Notes under the pieces: model-generated
Told to the model about the DNA's origin: nothing
What the model saw: only the letters and a program-made list of their open reading frames with translations
Database searches by the model: none
Translations under genes and position numbers: made by a program
Assembly: GCA_014526335.1 (NCBI GenBank)
Contig: JACTAT010000033.1
Location: forward strand, 570,876-634,875
Source: Chrysaora quinquecirrha
Taxonomy: Eukaryota > Cnidaria > Scyphozoa > Semaeostomeae > Pelagiidae
Reading direction: 5' to 3'
DNA: 64,000 nucleotides
Part shown: piece by piece, positions 1-12,162 of the stretch
How the letters are laid out: each line of letters opens with the position of its first letter
How positions within the stretch are numbered: the stretch's first letter is position 1

Positions 1-1100
1 GGTTTAACTGAATTCTTTAGCTGTGCTCGTGGTGTGCGTCAAGGTTGCATTTTAAGTCCAATGCTGTTTGCTTTGTTTCTTAATGATTTAAATGAAAAAA
101 TTAACTCTAAATCGAATGGAGTGAAAATCGGAAATGAAACTTTCAGTTCTCTTTTGTATGCGGATGATTTAGTTCTCCTTGCAGAATCAGCTGAAGGTTT
201 ACAAAATCAGCTTGATGCTCTGAATACTTACACAAAAGATATTAAAATGGAAGTCAATGTTAAAAAAACTAAAGTAATGGTTCTTAAAAAAAACAAACGA
301 AAAAGTAACAATCAATCAAATTGGCATCTCGGCTCAAAAGAAATAAAAGAATGCAATTCTTATAAATACCTGGGTGTTACAATCAAATCAAACGGATCTT
401 TAAGTGAACATGTTGATGTAATAAAAGAAAAAGCTAGTAAAGCATATTATGCGCTCATCAACAAATGTAAAGAATTTGATGGCTTACAACCGAGGTTATT
501 TCTTTATCTTTTTGATCAAACCATTATCCCCATTCTAAATTATGCATCAGAAATTTGGGGTTTTGAAGAACATGTCAATTTAGAACGTTTGCATCTGTCT
601 GCCTGTAAGTATATATTGGGAGTTAAATCAACAACGAACACCGAAGCAATCTACGCTGAACTTGGTAGGGTCTCTCTTCAAATGAAGAGACATGTCAATA
701 TTCTTAAATTTCTTGCTAGGTTAGAATCACTAAACGATTTGGAACCTAACAGATACGTTTGTAAATCTTTTCGATTTCTTTGCAATCATTATGAACTGGG
801 TGATTTGAATTGGGTCTCTAAAAAACAAAATTCCCTAGGAAAGAAAGATATTGCAAACATTGCACCACACTTAGTAACAATATTCCAGGGGATGAGATTC
901 ACCTTTTAGTCTTTTTAATGTTGTGCCCTCTTTTTGAAACTGAACGAAAAGAGTTTTTTGACAAAGTAGAACAGTTGTTTCCCTCTGTTTGTCATTTAAG
1001 TACACGTATTTGGCTGCTACGTCAAGAGGATACAACATGCATACAGTTAGTTTCGTCCTTTATTTCAAAAGTTTTAGAAACTAAAACAGAAAATAATTAA
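1..1100 (+). pseudogene. Non-LTR retrotransposon reverse transcriptase, C-terminal part
   Basis: The reading frame is already open at base 1, so the element continues to the left of the window. The protein shows RT motif RQGCILSPMLFALFLNDL followed by the catalytic box LLYADDLVLLAES (about residues 40-50 of the visible part), then the thumb and C-terminal region usual after the RT of LINE-type elements. The frame stops at 907-909, but from about 888 the +3 frame continues with a sensible C-terminal tail (CPLFETERKEFFDKVEQLF) to a stop at 1098-1100. A one-base indel near 886-891 therefore breaks the gene. No endonuclease or 5' end is visible, so I cannot name the clade. The element abuts a Penelope-like element on the other strand at about 1100. 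Certain as a LINE-type RT; clade open. Confidence 0.85.
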
Positions 1101-2316
1101 CCTTTCTCTTGATTTTTGTGTTGGATGAAGCCTTGTTTGAAGGTTGTCTCCGTGAGTCCGATGTAGGTTTTTCTGGTCGTTGGGTTGTTGGTGGTTACGA
1201 GGGCATTGTATATGACGTTGCTGGTTTGGCAGTTTCCATTGAGGGGCAATCATTTTTTCTACAGCAGTTGCATGGCTTTCTTATTTCGCTGGGTTGGGCG
1301 TTGATGAGGTGTTTGTTGTGGCCTTTTATGATTGAATTCATGTTTTCCATACAGCTGTAGCTCACTTTGACATTTTGTTTATTAAATATTTTGTGCAGGG
1401 GGGAAGACTTTGGGAAATGCTGGTTGATCAGTTTTAAGAAAGTCTGGGCAACGTTGGTTTTGATGTTTTGGCTGAATGGTGGGTTAAACCAGATGATATT
1501 TCTTGGGCGGTTCCTTCTGTTTCTTATTTCGGTGGTTGGGGGCTCGTACTCTATATTCTCTTCATATCCGCTTGATCTCAGGGCATCGTTGTACAGTGGT
1601 GCGGCTTCTTTGAAAATCTTTTCGCTGGACGATATGCTGGATATTCTTTTGCTGATGGATTTGGGATTCGCTTTTGATAATTGGTGGGTGGTTTGACTGT
1701 GCGTTGATGTATATTGGGGTGTCGTTAGGTTTCCTGTATGGCTGGAATGTTCCGTTGTTCAAGTTGAGGTGATGTCCAAGTAGTCGACTATTTTCAGGTT
1801 GGTGTTGACCGTGATTCTTAGTCCTAGTTCGTGGAAGATTTTGGTGATGTCCTTGCGTATACGGTCTGCCATGCTGCCTGTGATGTTTTTGAATACAGCA
1901 AGGCCATCGTCTCTGTATAGGCCGATGTTTGCTTTGTCGAATTTTTCTGAGAGTTTGTTAAGTAAAAAAGTTCCTACCAGCTCACAAATTTCTGCTCCGT
2001 CGTAGCTTCCCATGGTTACGTCGAAATAGCTGTCGTTATTTTTCTTTGCCCAGGCCGAATCATTGTAAAACAGTAGAGATTTTCGAGCGTGCTGTATTAT
2101 TTGTATTTCTTTGTCAGTAATGGGCGTATGTTGTTTGGCAAAATTGATGGCTTTTAGTAGAAGGTCTTCGGAGATGGAGGGGTAGTACTCGACGATGTCA
2201 AAGATGAGGAAGGTGTGCTGTTGTTTGTCTCTTATGTTCTTAAACCAATTTATCACCGATGTTGAACTTTTCCACTGGTTTACTAATGTGATGTTTCTGA
2301 GGTTGCGGTTTATTCG
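1101..2316 (-). pseudogene. Penelope-like element: reverse transcriptase plus start of GIY-YIG nuclease, decayed
   Basis: Read on the minus strand from the assembly gap, the frame is open from 2316. It begins with an N-Q-W-K block, then FDIVEYYPSISEDLLLKAI, the catalytic YRDDGLAVF box and LKIVDYLDIT: the arrangement of Penelope-like RTs rather than LINEs or LTR elements. A one-base deletion at about 1768 ends the frame. The next frame continues with FQPYRKPNDTPIYINAQSNHPP, a further shift occurs near 1690, and a long open stretch runs to about 1224. It ends in a Cys-rich linker (KPCNCCRKNDCP) known from nuclease-bearing members. After another one-base insertion near 1224 comes a GIY-YIG start (VIYNALV, then KTYIGLTE). 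The element is cut off inside the nuclease at about 1100. The N-terminal part lies in or beyond the gap. At least three frameshifts make it non-functional. Confidence 0.85.
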
Positions 2317-2816
2317 NNNNNNNNNNNNNNNNNNNNNNNNNNNNNNNNNNNNNNNNNNNNNNNNNNNNNNNNNNNNNNNNNNNNNNNNNNNNNNNNNNNN
2401 NNNNNNNNNNNNNNNNNNNNNNNNNNNNNNNNNNNNNNNNNNNNNNNNNNNNNNNNNNNNNNNNNNNNNNNNNNNNNNNNNNNNNNNNNNNNNNNNNNNN
2501 NNNNNNNNNNNNNNNNNNNNNNNNNNNNNNNNNNNNNNNNNNNNNNNNNNNNNNNNNNNNNNNNNNNNNNNNNNNNNNNNNNNNNNNNNNNNNNNNNNNN
2601 NNNNNNNNNNNNNNNNNNNNNNNNNNNNNNNNNNNNNNNNNNNNNNNNNNNNNNNNNNNNNNNNNNNNNNNNNNNNNNNNNNNNNNNNNNNNNNNNNNNN
2701 NNNNNNNNNNNNNNNNNNNNNNNNNNNNNNNNNNNNNNNNNNNNNNNNNNNNNNNNNNNNNNNNNNNNNNNNNNNNNNNNNNNNNNNNNNNNNNNNNNNN
2801 NNNNNNNNNNNNNNNN
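2317..2816. other. Assembly gap, 500 N
   Basis: Exactly 500 undetermined bases, the conventional placeholder for a gap of unknown length. It separates the Penelope-like element from the satellite array, so their true distance is not known. Confidence 0.99.
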
Positions 2817-5800
2817 AAAAACAAGGGTTTTGAAAACACCCTTTTATCTCAAGAAATACTTAGAAATACTTACCAGAATCCCATAAAATAGCTTTTACGG
2901 CGTAAATAATAAATTTTAATATTACTTTATGTCCTATTAGGAAGAAAAAACTACCCAAAAAATTCGTCCAAAAGGCAAGTCTATAGCCTTGCCGAATGGC
3001 CGAAAATTAGCCAAAAACAGGGGTTTTGAAAACACCTTCTTTTCTCCAGAAATACTTAGAAATACCTACCAGAACCCCATAGAATAGTCTCTAGGGGGTA
3101 AATAATGTAATTTAATATTACTTTACGTCCTATTAGGAAGAAAAAACTACCCAAAAAAATTCGCCAAAAAGGCAAGTCTATAGCCTTGCCAAATGGTCGA
3201 AAATTAGCCAAAAACAGGGGTTTTGAAAACACCCTCTTTTCTCCAGAAATACTTAGAAATACCTACAAGAACCCCATAGAATAGGCTTTATGGGGTAAAT
3301 AATGTAATTCAATATTACTTTATGTCCTATTAGGAAGAAAAAACTACCCAAAAAAATTCGTGAAAAAGGCAAGTCTATAGCCTTGCCGAATGGCCGAAAA
3401 TTAGCCAAAAACAGGGGTTTTGAAAACACCTTCTTTTCTCCAGAAATACTTAGAAATACCTACCAGAATCCCATAGAGTAGCCTTCAGTGGGTAAATAAT
3501 AAATTTTAATATTACTTTATGTCCTATTAGGAAGAAAAAACTACCCAAAAAAATTCGCCAAAAAGGCAAGTCTATAGCCTTGCCAAATGGCCGAAAATTA
3601 GCCAAAAACAGGGGTTTTGAAAACACCCTCTTTTCTCCAGAAATACTTAGAAATACCTACCAGAATCCCATAGAATAGCTTTTAGGGGGTAAATAATAAA
3701 TTTTAATATTACTTTATGTCCTATTAGGAAGAAAAAACTACCCAAAAAAAATCGCCCAAAAGGCAAGTCTATAGCCTTGCCAAATGGTCGAAAATAAGCC
3801 AAAAACAGGGGTTTTCAAAACACCTTCTTTTCTCCAGAAATACTTAGAAATACCTACCAGAACCCCATAGAATAGCCTCTAAGGGGTAAATAATGTAATT
3901 TAATATTACTTTACGTCCTATTAGGAAGAAAAAACTACCCAAAAAAATTCGTGAAAAAGGCAAGTCTATAGCCTTGCCAAATGGCCGAAAATTAGCCAAA
4001 AACAGGGGTTTGAAAACACCCTTTTTCTCCAGAAATACTTAGAAATACCTACCAGAACCCCATAGAATAGCCTCTAGGGGTAAATAATGTAATTTAATAT
4101 TACTTTATGTCCTATTAGGAAGAAAAACTACCCAAAAAATTCGTGAAAAGGCAAGTCTATAGCCTTGCCAAATGGCCGAAAATTAGCCAAAAACAGGGTT
4201 TTGAAAACACCCTTTTTCTCCAGAAATACTTAGAAATACCTACCAGAATCCCATAGAATAGCCTCTAAGTGGGTAAATAATGTAATTTTAATATTACTTT
4301 ATGTCCTATTAGGAAGAAAAACTACCCAAAAAATTCAAAAAGGCAAGTCTATAGCCTTGCCAAATGGCCGAAAATTAGCCAAAAACAGGGGTTTTGAAAA
4401 CACCCTTTTTCTCCAGAAATACTTAGAAATACCTACCAGAACCCCATAGAATAGCCTTTAAGGGGTAAATAATGTAATTTAATATCACTTTAGGTCGAAT
4501 TAGGAAGAAAAACTACCCAAAAAATTCGCCAAAAGGCAAGTCTATAGCCTTGCCAAATGGGTGAAAATTAGCCAAAAACAAGGGTTTTGAAAACACCTTC
4601 TTTTCTCCAGAAATACTTAGAAATACCTACCAGAACCCCTTAGAATAGCCTCTAAGGGGCAAATAATGTAATTTTATATCTTTTTAGGTCGAATTAGGAA
4701 AATAACTACCCAAAAAAATTCGCCAAAAAGGCAAGTCTATAGCCATGACAAATGGCCGAAAATTAGCCAAAACCAGGGGTTTTGAAAACACCCTCTTTTC
4801 TCCAGAAATACTTAGAAATACCTACCAGAACCCCATAGAATAGCTTTTAAGGGGTAAATAATAAATTTTAATATTACTTTATGTCCTATTAGGAAGAAAA
4901 AACTACCCAAAAAAATTCGCCAAAAAGGCAAGTCTATAGCCTTGCCAAATGGCCGAAAATTAGCCACAAACAGGGGTTTTGAAAACACCTTCTTTTCTCC
5001 AGAAATACTTAGAAATACCTACCAGAACCCCGTAGAATAGCCTCTAGGGGGTAAATAATGTAATTTAATATTACTTTACGTCGTATTAGGAAGAAAAAAC
5101 TACCCAAAAAAATTCGTCCAAAAGGCAAGTCTATAGCCTTGCCAAATGGCCGAAAGTTAGCAAAAAACAGGGTTTTGAAAACACCTTCTTTTTCTCCAGA
5201 AATACTTAGAAATACCTACCAGAACCCCATAGAATAGCCTCTAAGGGGTAAATAATGTAATTTAATATTACTTTACGTCCTATTAGGAAGAAAAACTACC
5301 CAAAAAATTCGTCAAAAAGGCAAGTCTATAGCCTTGCCAAATGGCCGAAAATTAGCCAAAAACAGGGGCTTTGAAAACACCTTTTTTTCTCCAGAAATAC
5401 TTAGAAATACCTACCAGAACCCCATAGAATAGCCTCTAGGGGTAAATAATGTAATTTAATATTACTTTACGTCCTATTAGGAAGAAAAAACTACCCAAAA
5501 AAATTCGTCCAAAAGGCAAGTGTATAGCCTTGCCCATTTTCCGAAAATAAGCCCAAATCAAGGGTTTTGAAAACACCCTTTTTCTCCAGAAATACTTAGA
5601 AATACCTACCAGAACCCCATAGAATAGCCTCTAAGGGGTAAATAATGTAATTTTAATATTACTTTATGTCCTATTAGGAAGAAAAAACTACCCAAAAAAC
5701 TTCGTGAAAAAGGCAAGTCTACAGCCTTCCCGAATTTCCGAAAATTAGCCAAAAACATGTGTTTTGAAAACACCCTCTTTTCTCCAGAAATACTTAAATA

Positions 5801-6847
5801 TACCTACCAGAACCCCTTAGAATAGCCTTTAAGGGGTAAATAATGTAATTTAATATCACTTTAGGTCGAATTAGGAAGAAAAACTACCAAAAAAATTCGC
5901 CAAAAGGCAAGTCTATAGCCTTGCCAAATGGCCGAAAATTAGCCAAAAACAGGGTTTTGAAAACACCCTTTTTCTCCAGAAATACTTAGAAATACCTACC
6001 AGAACCCCATAGAATAGCCTCTAAGGGGTAAATAATGTAATTTTATATTACTTTAGGTCGAATTAGGAAGAAAAACTACCCAAAAAATTCGCCAAAAGGC
6101 AAGTCTATAGCCTTGCCAAATGGCCGAAAATTAGCCAAAAACAGGGGTTTTGAAAACACCCTTTTTCTCCAGAAATACTTAGAAATACCTACCAGAACCC
6201 CATAGAATAGCCTTTTAGGGGTAAATAATAAATTTTAATATTACTTTATGTCCTATTAGGAAGAAAAAACTACCCAAAAAAATTCGTCCAAAAGGCAAGT
6301 CTATAGCCTTGCAAAATGGTCGAAAATTAGCCAAAAACAGGGTTTTGAAAACACCTTTTTCTCCAGAAATACTTAGAAATACCTACCAGAACCCCATAGA
6401 ATAGCCTCTAGGGGTAAATAATGTAGTTTAATATTACTTTACGTCGTATTAGGAAGAAAAAACTACCCAAAAAAATTCGTCAAAAAGGCAAGTCTATAGC
6501 CCTGCCAAATGGCCGAAAATTAGCCAAAAACAGGGGTTTTGAAAACACCCTTTTTCTCCAGAAATACTTAGAAATACCTACCAGAACCCCATAGAATAGC
6601 CTCTAGGGGGTAAATAATGTAATTTTAATATTACTTTATGTCCTATTAGGAAGAAAAACTACCCTAAAAAAATTCGTCAAAAGGCAAGTCTATAGCCTTG
6701 CCAAATGGCCGAAAATTAGCCAAAAACAGGGGTTTTGAAAACACCTTTTTTCTCCAGAAATACTTAGAAATACCTACCAGAACCCCATAGAATAGCCTCT
6801 AGGGGTAAATAATGTAATTTAATATTACTTTACGTCCTATTAGGAAG
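2817..6847. repeat. Satellite array, block 1 (about 197-bp monomers)
   Basis: Head-to-tail monomers; the shared string TCTCCAGAAATACTTAG recurs at about 3043, 3240, 3438 and 3634, giving a period of 196-198 bp. About 20 monomers fit. Landmarks in order: GGGGTTTTGAAAACACC, the TCTCCAG box, CCATAGAATAGCC, GGTAAATAATGTAATTTAATATT, a TATTAGGAAG box, and the quasi-palindrome GGCAAG-TCTATAGC-CTTGCC followed by AAATGGCCGAAAATTAGCC. This block is mostly the variant with ATTAGCCAAAAACAGG and TACCCAAAAAAATTCG. A-run and G-run lengths differ between neighbouring monomers (shorter around 4000-4560), perhaps from consensus errors. No coding capacity. Confidence 0.97.
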
Positions 6848-7001
6848 TGTCAAAAAGGACTGGAACTCACTGTTCATGTCACGTGACTGTAATTAATTAT
6901 TTAGCGTGTTTGTGTAACGTGTTTGGAGTTCAGTAGAGTTTTGGGAGTAGGCTTCGTGCAAGGTAAATGAAGAACTAGGAACCAAATAAACGAGCAATTC
7001 A
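6848..7001 (+). repeat. 5' LTR of BEL/Pao copy 1
   Basis: 154 bp bounded by TG and CA. It matches 12271-12426 over its whole length with about five substitutions and one or two small indels counted by eye. It contains a CACGTG E-box-like palindrome and an AATAAA string near its 3' end (at about 6985), a possible polyadenylation signal. Confidence 0.93.
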
Positions 7002-7006
7002 TGTTG

Positions 7007-7024
7007 TGGTGCCGTGACCCGGGA
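7007..7024 (+). other. Primer binding site of BEL/Pao copy 1
   Basis: TGGTGCCGTGACCCGGGA begins five bases after the LTR end. A start with TGG complements the CCA end of a tRNA, as expected for minus-strand priming. The primer tRNA was not identified. Confidence 0.75.
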
Positions 7025-7096
7025 AGAGAAAGTGCCGGGATCAAGAAAGAAAAACAGTAGACTTTGCGATTTGGTTCGTTAATAGCTGACAGAAAA

Positions 7097-7363
7097 ATGG
7101 CCGAAGAGATTGTAAAGAAGAAAGCGAAAGCACGAAGTGTAAGTAGACGTTATATCAGGAAAATAATTGGAGAAACAGCAAAACTTATGGACGGGGAGAC
7201 AGCTGAAGTGGTCGATCAATTGCAGGCCAACAGAGAAATTCTGAGAGCGGAAGTTGTGGCGTTGAATGTTATGGATAGTGAAATCCAAGACTTGCTTCCA
7301 GAAGATAAATTCGAAAGTGATATGATGGACTGTAAGGTTTTCTTTGGAGAAGTACAGTTGTGA
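7097..7363 (+). pseudogene. Gag N-terminal segment of BEL/Pao copy 1
   Basis: The preferred start is the ATG at 7097 (MAEEIVKKKAKARS); a longer frame to 7064 lacks an ATG. The segment is basic at first, then acidic and helical (region DSEIQDLLPEDKF), as in the part that precedes the DUF1759 Gag core of BEL elements. It ends at a TGA at 7361-7363. The main Gag-Pol frame restarts in the same frame at 7385, so this is one reading frame interrupted by a single stop codon. The same TGA is present in copy 2 at 22921. It may be an ancestral inactivating change or a read-through stop; I lean to the former. Confidence 0.75.
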
Positions 7364-7384
7364 TTAACGAAAATCAAGTCGAAG

Positions 7385-9826
7385 ATGAAGAAAGTTTTAA
7401 TTGAAGAGAAGCCAAGTGAGCCGCGCGAAGAACTCAAGAGCGCCATGCCAAGAACAAGAGACACAAAGTTGCCATACGTGAAGCTGAAAACATATTCGGG
7501 TAATCCAGCGGAAAGGACATCATTTTGGGAAACTTTTGAAGCTGCAATACACTCAGACGATGAGATTGAAGATGTAATGAATTTCAATTATCTGAAAACG
7601 TATTTGGAAGGACCCGCGGCAGATGCGGTCGCAGGCATGAAATCAACGTACGCGGAAGCAGTGAAAATAATAGAAAAAAGGTTTGGAGTTAAACAAATCA
7701 TAATTTCGACCCATATGGATAAACTCTTAAATTTGAATGCCGTAACGTCTATTAGTGAAGTCAAGAAACTGAGAATCATGTACGACACAGTTGAAGCGAG
7801 TGTCAGAAGTCTGAGAGCGATGGGCGTGAAAACCGATGGATACGAGCAATTGTTGTCACCCATGATTGTGAACAAACTTCCAAATGAATTAAAAGTAACA
7901 ATAACGAGAGGTTTGAAAGAGTCTTTTAATTTATATAAGCTTCTAAAGATTTTTCATGAAGAATTGCAGATCAGAGAAAAGTGTGCACTAAGTTTAGTTT
8001 CTGCACACCAAGGCAGTCAAGCTCATCCCGTCGCTGTAGAGTTGAAACCGCGAGAAAGACCAGCGTATTGGAATAACAATGCAACTGCCACTACGTTATT
8101 TACTGAAAGCCGAAAAAATACAGCTCAGGCTCAAGTGAAATGTGCTTATTGTGATCAGAATCACAAATCGCATCACTGTACGATTGTTACTAATCATGGG
8201 GCAAGGAAGAAAATCTTGATAGAGAAGAACCGATGTTTTGTTTGTTTGCACGCTGGACATACTGCACGTGATTGCAGAACGAACATGAAATGCTTGAAAT
8301 GCTATCGAAAGCATCATTCGACGATATGTAAATGCTACCCGAAAAGAGAAGCAAGAGTAACAACTGATTTGGTATCTAGTGAAGAAGAAAAACCTCCCGT
8401 GGTAAATGACGAAAAGCAAAGCTCAAGTACAGCGACAACAAACATGCACGTGAGTACTAAGAATGCGGTACTTCTTCAAAACGCGCGGACAGAGGTAAAG
8501 GCCCCTGCTGGAAATGGCAATGGAAAACATGTTCGATTAGTTTTTGATTCTGGAAGTCAAAAGAGTTATGTTACAGAAGAAATCAAGCGTTCCCTCAAAT
8601 TACCGGTCGTTGGGAAAGACAGATTGTCTATCAAAACATTTGGAGATACCGTGCCTAAAGTGAAAGATTGTGAAATCGTGCAGCTCATCGTTATGCCTGC
8701 TTATGTCGTTCATGTCATTTGCAATCCTATCGGTAACCAGTTGATATCTGTTGCAGTACAGAAGTATTCATATTTGCGTGGATTGGATTTGGCTGATTTC
8801 TCGCCAGAAGATGAGTTAAACGCAGATAAACCCGTTCAACTTTTGATTGGATCAGATGAGTTTTGGAGATTTGTGGGTGGTGAAGTCATCAGAGGAAATG
8901 AATATGGACCAGTTGCGTTGCAGACGAAGTTAGGGTGGGTACTATCAGGGCCCACTGATTTGGTAAGTTCAAATTCTGATTCTCATGTTATGAGATTTGA
9001 TACCGTTATTATGGAGAAGAAAGAAGATTTTGCTATTGTCAATAAAGTGAAAAAATTTTGGGAAAACGAAGCAATTGGTATCAAGGAGAGTGGAGATCAA
9101 TTTGTTCATAATAATTTTGTTGATGAGATAAAATTTGTTGATAATCGTTATGAAGTTAAAATGCCTTTTAAAGATGGACACCCGATTCTCCCAGACAACT
9201 ATTCCCTTGCAAAAAGAAGATTATTCTCGCTTGTTAATAGGCTGCAGCAAAATAAGGAAATTGCTGAGCAATATGATGAAATAATAAAGGATCAGCTAGC
9301 AGAGGGAATAGTTGAAAGGGTTGATGAAAGTGCTAAAGTTGGACTGGGAGAGGTTCCTTACCTTCCACACAGAGAGGTTTTTTGGCCAGATAAAGAAACA
9401 ACTAAAATAAGAGTTGTGTTTGATGCCTCAGCGAAAAACAAAGGGCCTAGCATGAACGAATGCATTGATTCTGGACCCTCGTTGTTACCCCTTTTGTATG
9501 ATATTTTATTGAGATTCAGATGGAACAATATCTGTTTGATTGGGGATATTGAAGCTGCTTTTTTGAACATTGCTGTCGCGCCAGAACATAGAGATTTTAT
9601 GCCTTTTTTGTGGGTGAATGACGTACATTCAAAAGACCCAGAGGTGATTGTTTATCGCAATGCTCGCGTTGGTTTTGGTGTAATTTGCTCTCCATTCTGC
9701 CTAAATGCAGTCGTCCAATATCACATGTCAAAATTTGCCTATGATAAAGAATTTGTTGACGTTGTTCAAAGTTCACTTTATTGTGATGATTTCTTGGGGG
9801 TACAGATAACGAGGAAAGTGCATTAG
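7385..9826 (+). pseudogene. Gag core, zinc knuckles, protease and RT of BEL/Pao copy 1
   Basis: An 813-codon open frame. Residues about 30-200 form the DUF1759-type Gag core (YSGNPAERTSFWETFEAAIH). Three Cys/His knuckles follow at about 252-315 (CAYCDQNHKSHHC, CFVCLHAGHTARDC and CLKCYRKHHSTIC). The aspartic protease (DUF1758 type) has its catalytic DSG at about residue 387 in VFDSGSQKSYV. A linker with LLIGSDEFWRFVGG and LGWVLSGP, usual between protease and RT in this family, comes next. RT starts near residue 590, with IRVVFDASAKNKGPS, LIGDIEAAFLNI and the active-site box YCDDF at about residue 798. The frame is then lost by a one-base deletion relative to copy 2 near 9797. A 27-bp stretch present in copy 2 (at about 23785) is absent after the protease. 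Confidence 0.93.
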
Positions 9827-10075
9827 CTCTTTATTCGAAATTGAAAGATCGATTTAAGCAAAGAAATTTGAACATACGAAAGTTTCTCAGCAATAGCGAG
9901 AGCGTTTTGGCTAAGATTGAAGAATTAGAATATGGTCTTGTTTCTAACGAAAATCCGAAAATGTCCAAGAAAAACGAACCAGACAACTCGCCGGACAAAC
10001 CTGAAGTCTCAGTAGGTTCGAAAAAGTCGGACGAGCCAAAAATCTTGGGTATGCTTTGGAACTTCGAGTCAGATA
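9798..10075 (+). pseudogene. RT connection fragment of BEL/Pao copy 1
   Basis: Continues the RT in a shifted frame (KLKDRFKQRNLNIRKF, then LGMLWNFESD). It stops at 10075, where copy 2 has an extra 355 bp (25196-25550). The fragment is useless alone and is recognised only by alignment to copy 2. Confidence 0.85.
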
Positions 10076-10796
10076 TGTCGTTTGCCATCTGAAAACTGGT
10101 GAAATTGTTTCTTCGTTAGTTTCTTCAAAAACACGAATAGCACCTATCGGGGGTGAAACCATTCCACGTTTGGAACTCTTGTCGGCTCTAATTCTTTCTC
10201 GTTTGATAACTAATGTACGAGAAGCCTTCAAACCGAATTTGTGCATAAAAGATTGCTATTGTTGGTCAGATTCTAAAATTACTCTTTGGTGGATTTCGAG
10301 TGAAAACAAGGTTTGGAAGGTCTTTATCCAAAATCGAGTCAATGAAATCAGAAAATTAATTCCACCATCGGAATGGCGCTATTGTCCGACCAAGGTTAAT
10401 CCGGCTGACATTTTGTCTCGAGGAATGAAAGCGTCAAAATTGTCGAATAATGATTTGTGGTGGAAAGGGCCCGATTTTCTCAGAAAGTCCTCTGAATTTT
10501 GGCCGCAGAAAGAAAACTTTGAAACTTCTGAAAGGGCTGAGTACATGAGATACGAAAATAACAGAGAAATTCCTGTGAGCGTTAATCTAACGCACGGTGA
10601 AAATGCCAAAATTGGTAATATTATTGCTGTCGATCGTTTCAGTGACATTAATCGACTCTTTCGTGTCACCGCTTACGTCTCGCGATTTATTTGCAATTTG
10701 AAATCCAGAATTCGAAAATTGAAGTCCACGCACAGCGCCGTGTTAGAACTAAACGAAATTGAAGACGCGAAAATACGTGGTTTCGTTCCGGGGTAA
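10076..10796 (+). pseudogene. RNase H remnant of BEL/Pao copy 1, N-terminus deleted
   Basis: Open frame from the deletion point, carrying ETIPRLELLSALILSRL, the block with CYCWSDSKITLWW and the NPADILSRG block, all typical of the RNase H and following region in BEL elements. The 355-bp deletion removed the first catalytic Asp strand (HGFFDASKTSYGACVYV in copy 2), so the nuclease cannot be active. The frame ends with a TAA at 10794 produced by small indels; integrase follows in the next frame from 10759. Confidence 0.9.
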
Positions 10797-12162
10797 GGAA
10801 ATTAAAGCAGAAAAGAACTTCGAAAGCTTGAAGGTAAATTTAATGTTGTTTGAGGACGAAAATGAAGTACTGCGTTGCAGAGGTAGAATCGGAAACGCCT
10901 CGTTGAATTTTGAAACTAAATATCCAGTGCTTTTACCGCGTGTGGGACATTTTACTGATTTAATCATTAGTCAGTGTCATAAGGCAGTGAAACATAACGG
11001 AGTGAAGGAGACACTGACAGAACTGCGTTCAAATTTTTGGATTGTGAGAGGGAGGCAAAAGATTAAAGCGTTTATCAATCGCTGTACAGTCTGTAAAAAG
11101 ATTCAAGGTAAAAGCTACGACGCGCCTCCACAGCCACCGTTACCTGAGTTTCGTGTTAATGTCGAGTATGCTTTTGATAAAGTTGGAATAGATTTTGTTG
11201 GACCGCTCTTCGTTAAAAACATTTATGGAAACGATAATTCGATGTTTAAGGTTTATATATTGTTGATTACGTGCGCAAGCAGCCGTGCTATTCATTTAGA
11301 GCTGGTACCCAATTTAGAGGCAACTTCGCTTATTCCTGGTTTAAAACGCTTTCAAGCTCGCAGAGGAATTCCGAGATTCATAATTAGCAACAACGGACGC
11401 ACGTTTAAAGATGCAAAATTGAAACAATTCTTAATCAAAAACAACATCGTTTGGAATTTTATAGTCGAACATGCTAGTTGGTTTGGCGGTTTCTATGAAC
11501 GCCTCGTGCAGTCGGTGAAAAGATGCTTGAGGAAAGTCTTGCGAAATGCGAAATTAACTTATGAAGAATTACTGACAGAGTTAACTGAAGTTGAAGGTGT
11601 GCTCAATTCAAGGCCACTAACATATGTCTATGACGAAGTGGGCCTATTTTTAACACCGTCGCACGTAATTTGTGGTCGTAGATTAATAGACAAACCGAAT
11701 CAGGACAATGAACCGAAATCAGACATTGTTGAAAATCGTGAATCTTTATCGAAACGAAGTCTTTACTTAGAAAAATTGCTTGCTCATTTCAGGAATCTGT
11801 TTAAACATGAATATTTGACAAGCCTTCGCGAATTCCACGTTGGAAAGAAAACACGTACGAATCAAATTATTAAGGTTGGAGATATCGTTAAGATACATGA
11901 AGATAAATGTCCACGTCAACTATGGAGTCTTGGACGTGTAGTTGATCTCAATAGTGGTAAGGATGGAAATGTACGTAGCACTGTTGTTCAAGTCTACAGA
12001 AAGGGAAAAGTATCTGGACTGAGACGACCTGTCAAGAAATTGTATCCTGTTGAGGTTCCTGATAAAGATGTTGCCAAACAGGAAAAAACTGAAATATGCG
12101 TTGATTCAGAACCTCGTATCAAAACCGTGTTAGATAATGACGTAGTAGAGATGATTCAATAG
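10759..12162 (+). pseudogene. Integrase and C-terminal domain of BEL/Pao copy 1
   Basis: A 467-codon frame. First comes an HHCC zinc-binding region (CHKAVKHNGVKETL, then CTVCKKI). The catalytic core follows, with the first acid in KVGIDFVGPL and the Glu in WFGGFYERLVQSVKR. The second acid should lie in ISDNGRTF as in copy 2, but here codon 11389-11391 is AAC and gives ISNNGRTF, so the DDE triad is broken. The C-terminus matches the DUF5641-type tail (VGDIVKIHEDKCPRQLW) and ends with TAG at 12160. No envelope gene follows; the 3' untranslated part leads straight to the polypurine tract. Confidence 0.93.

Noticed and set aside
1109..2005. Plus-strand frames over the Penelope-like element
   Set aside because: The minus strand carries recognisable RT and nuclease motifs; the plus frames are its antisense shadows.
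2195..2839. Frames spanning the N run
   Set aside because: They consist almost entirely of undetermined residues.
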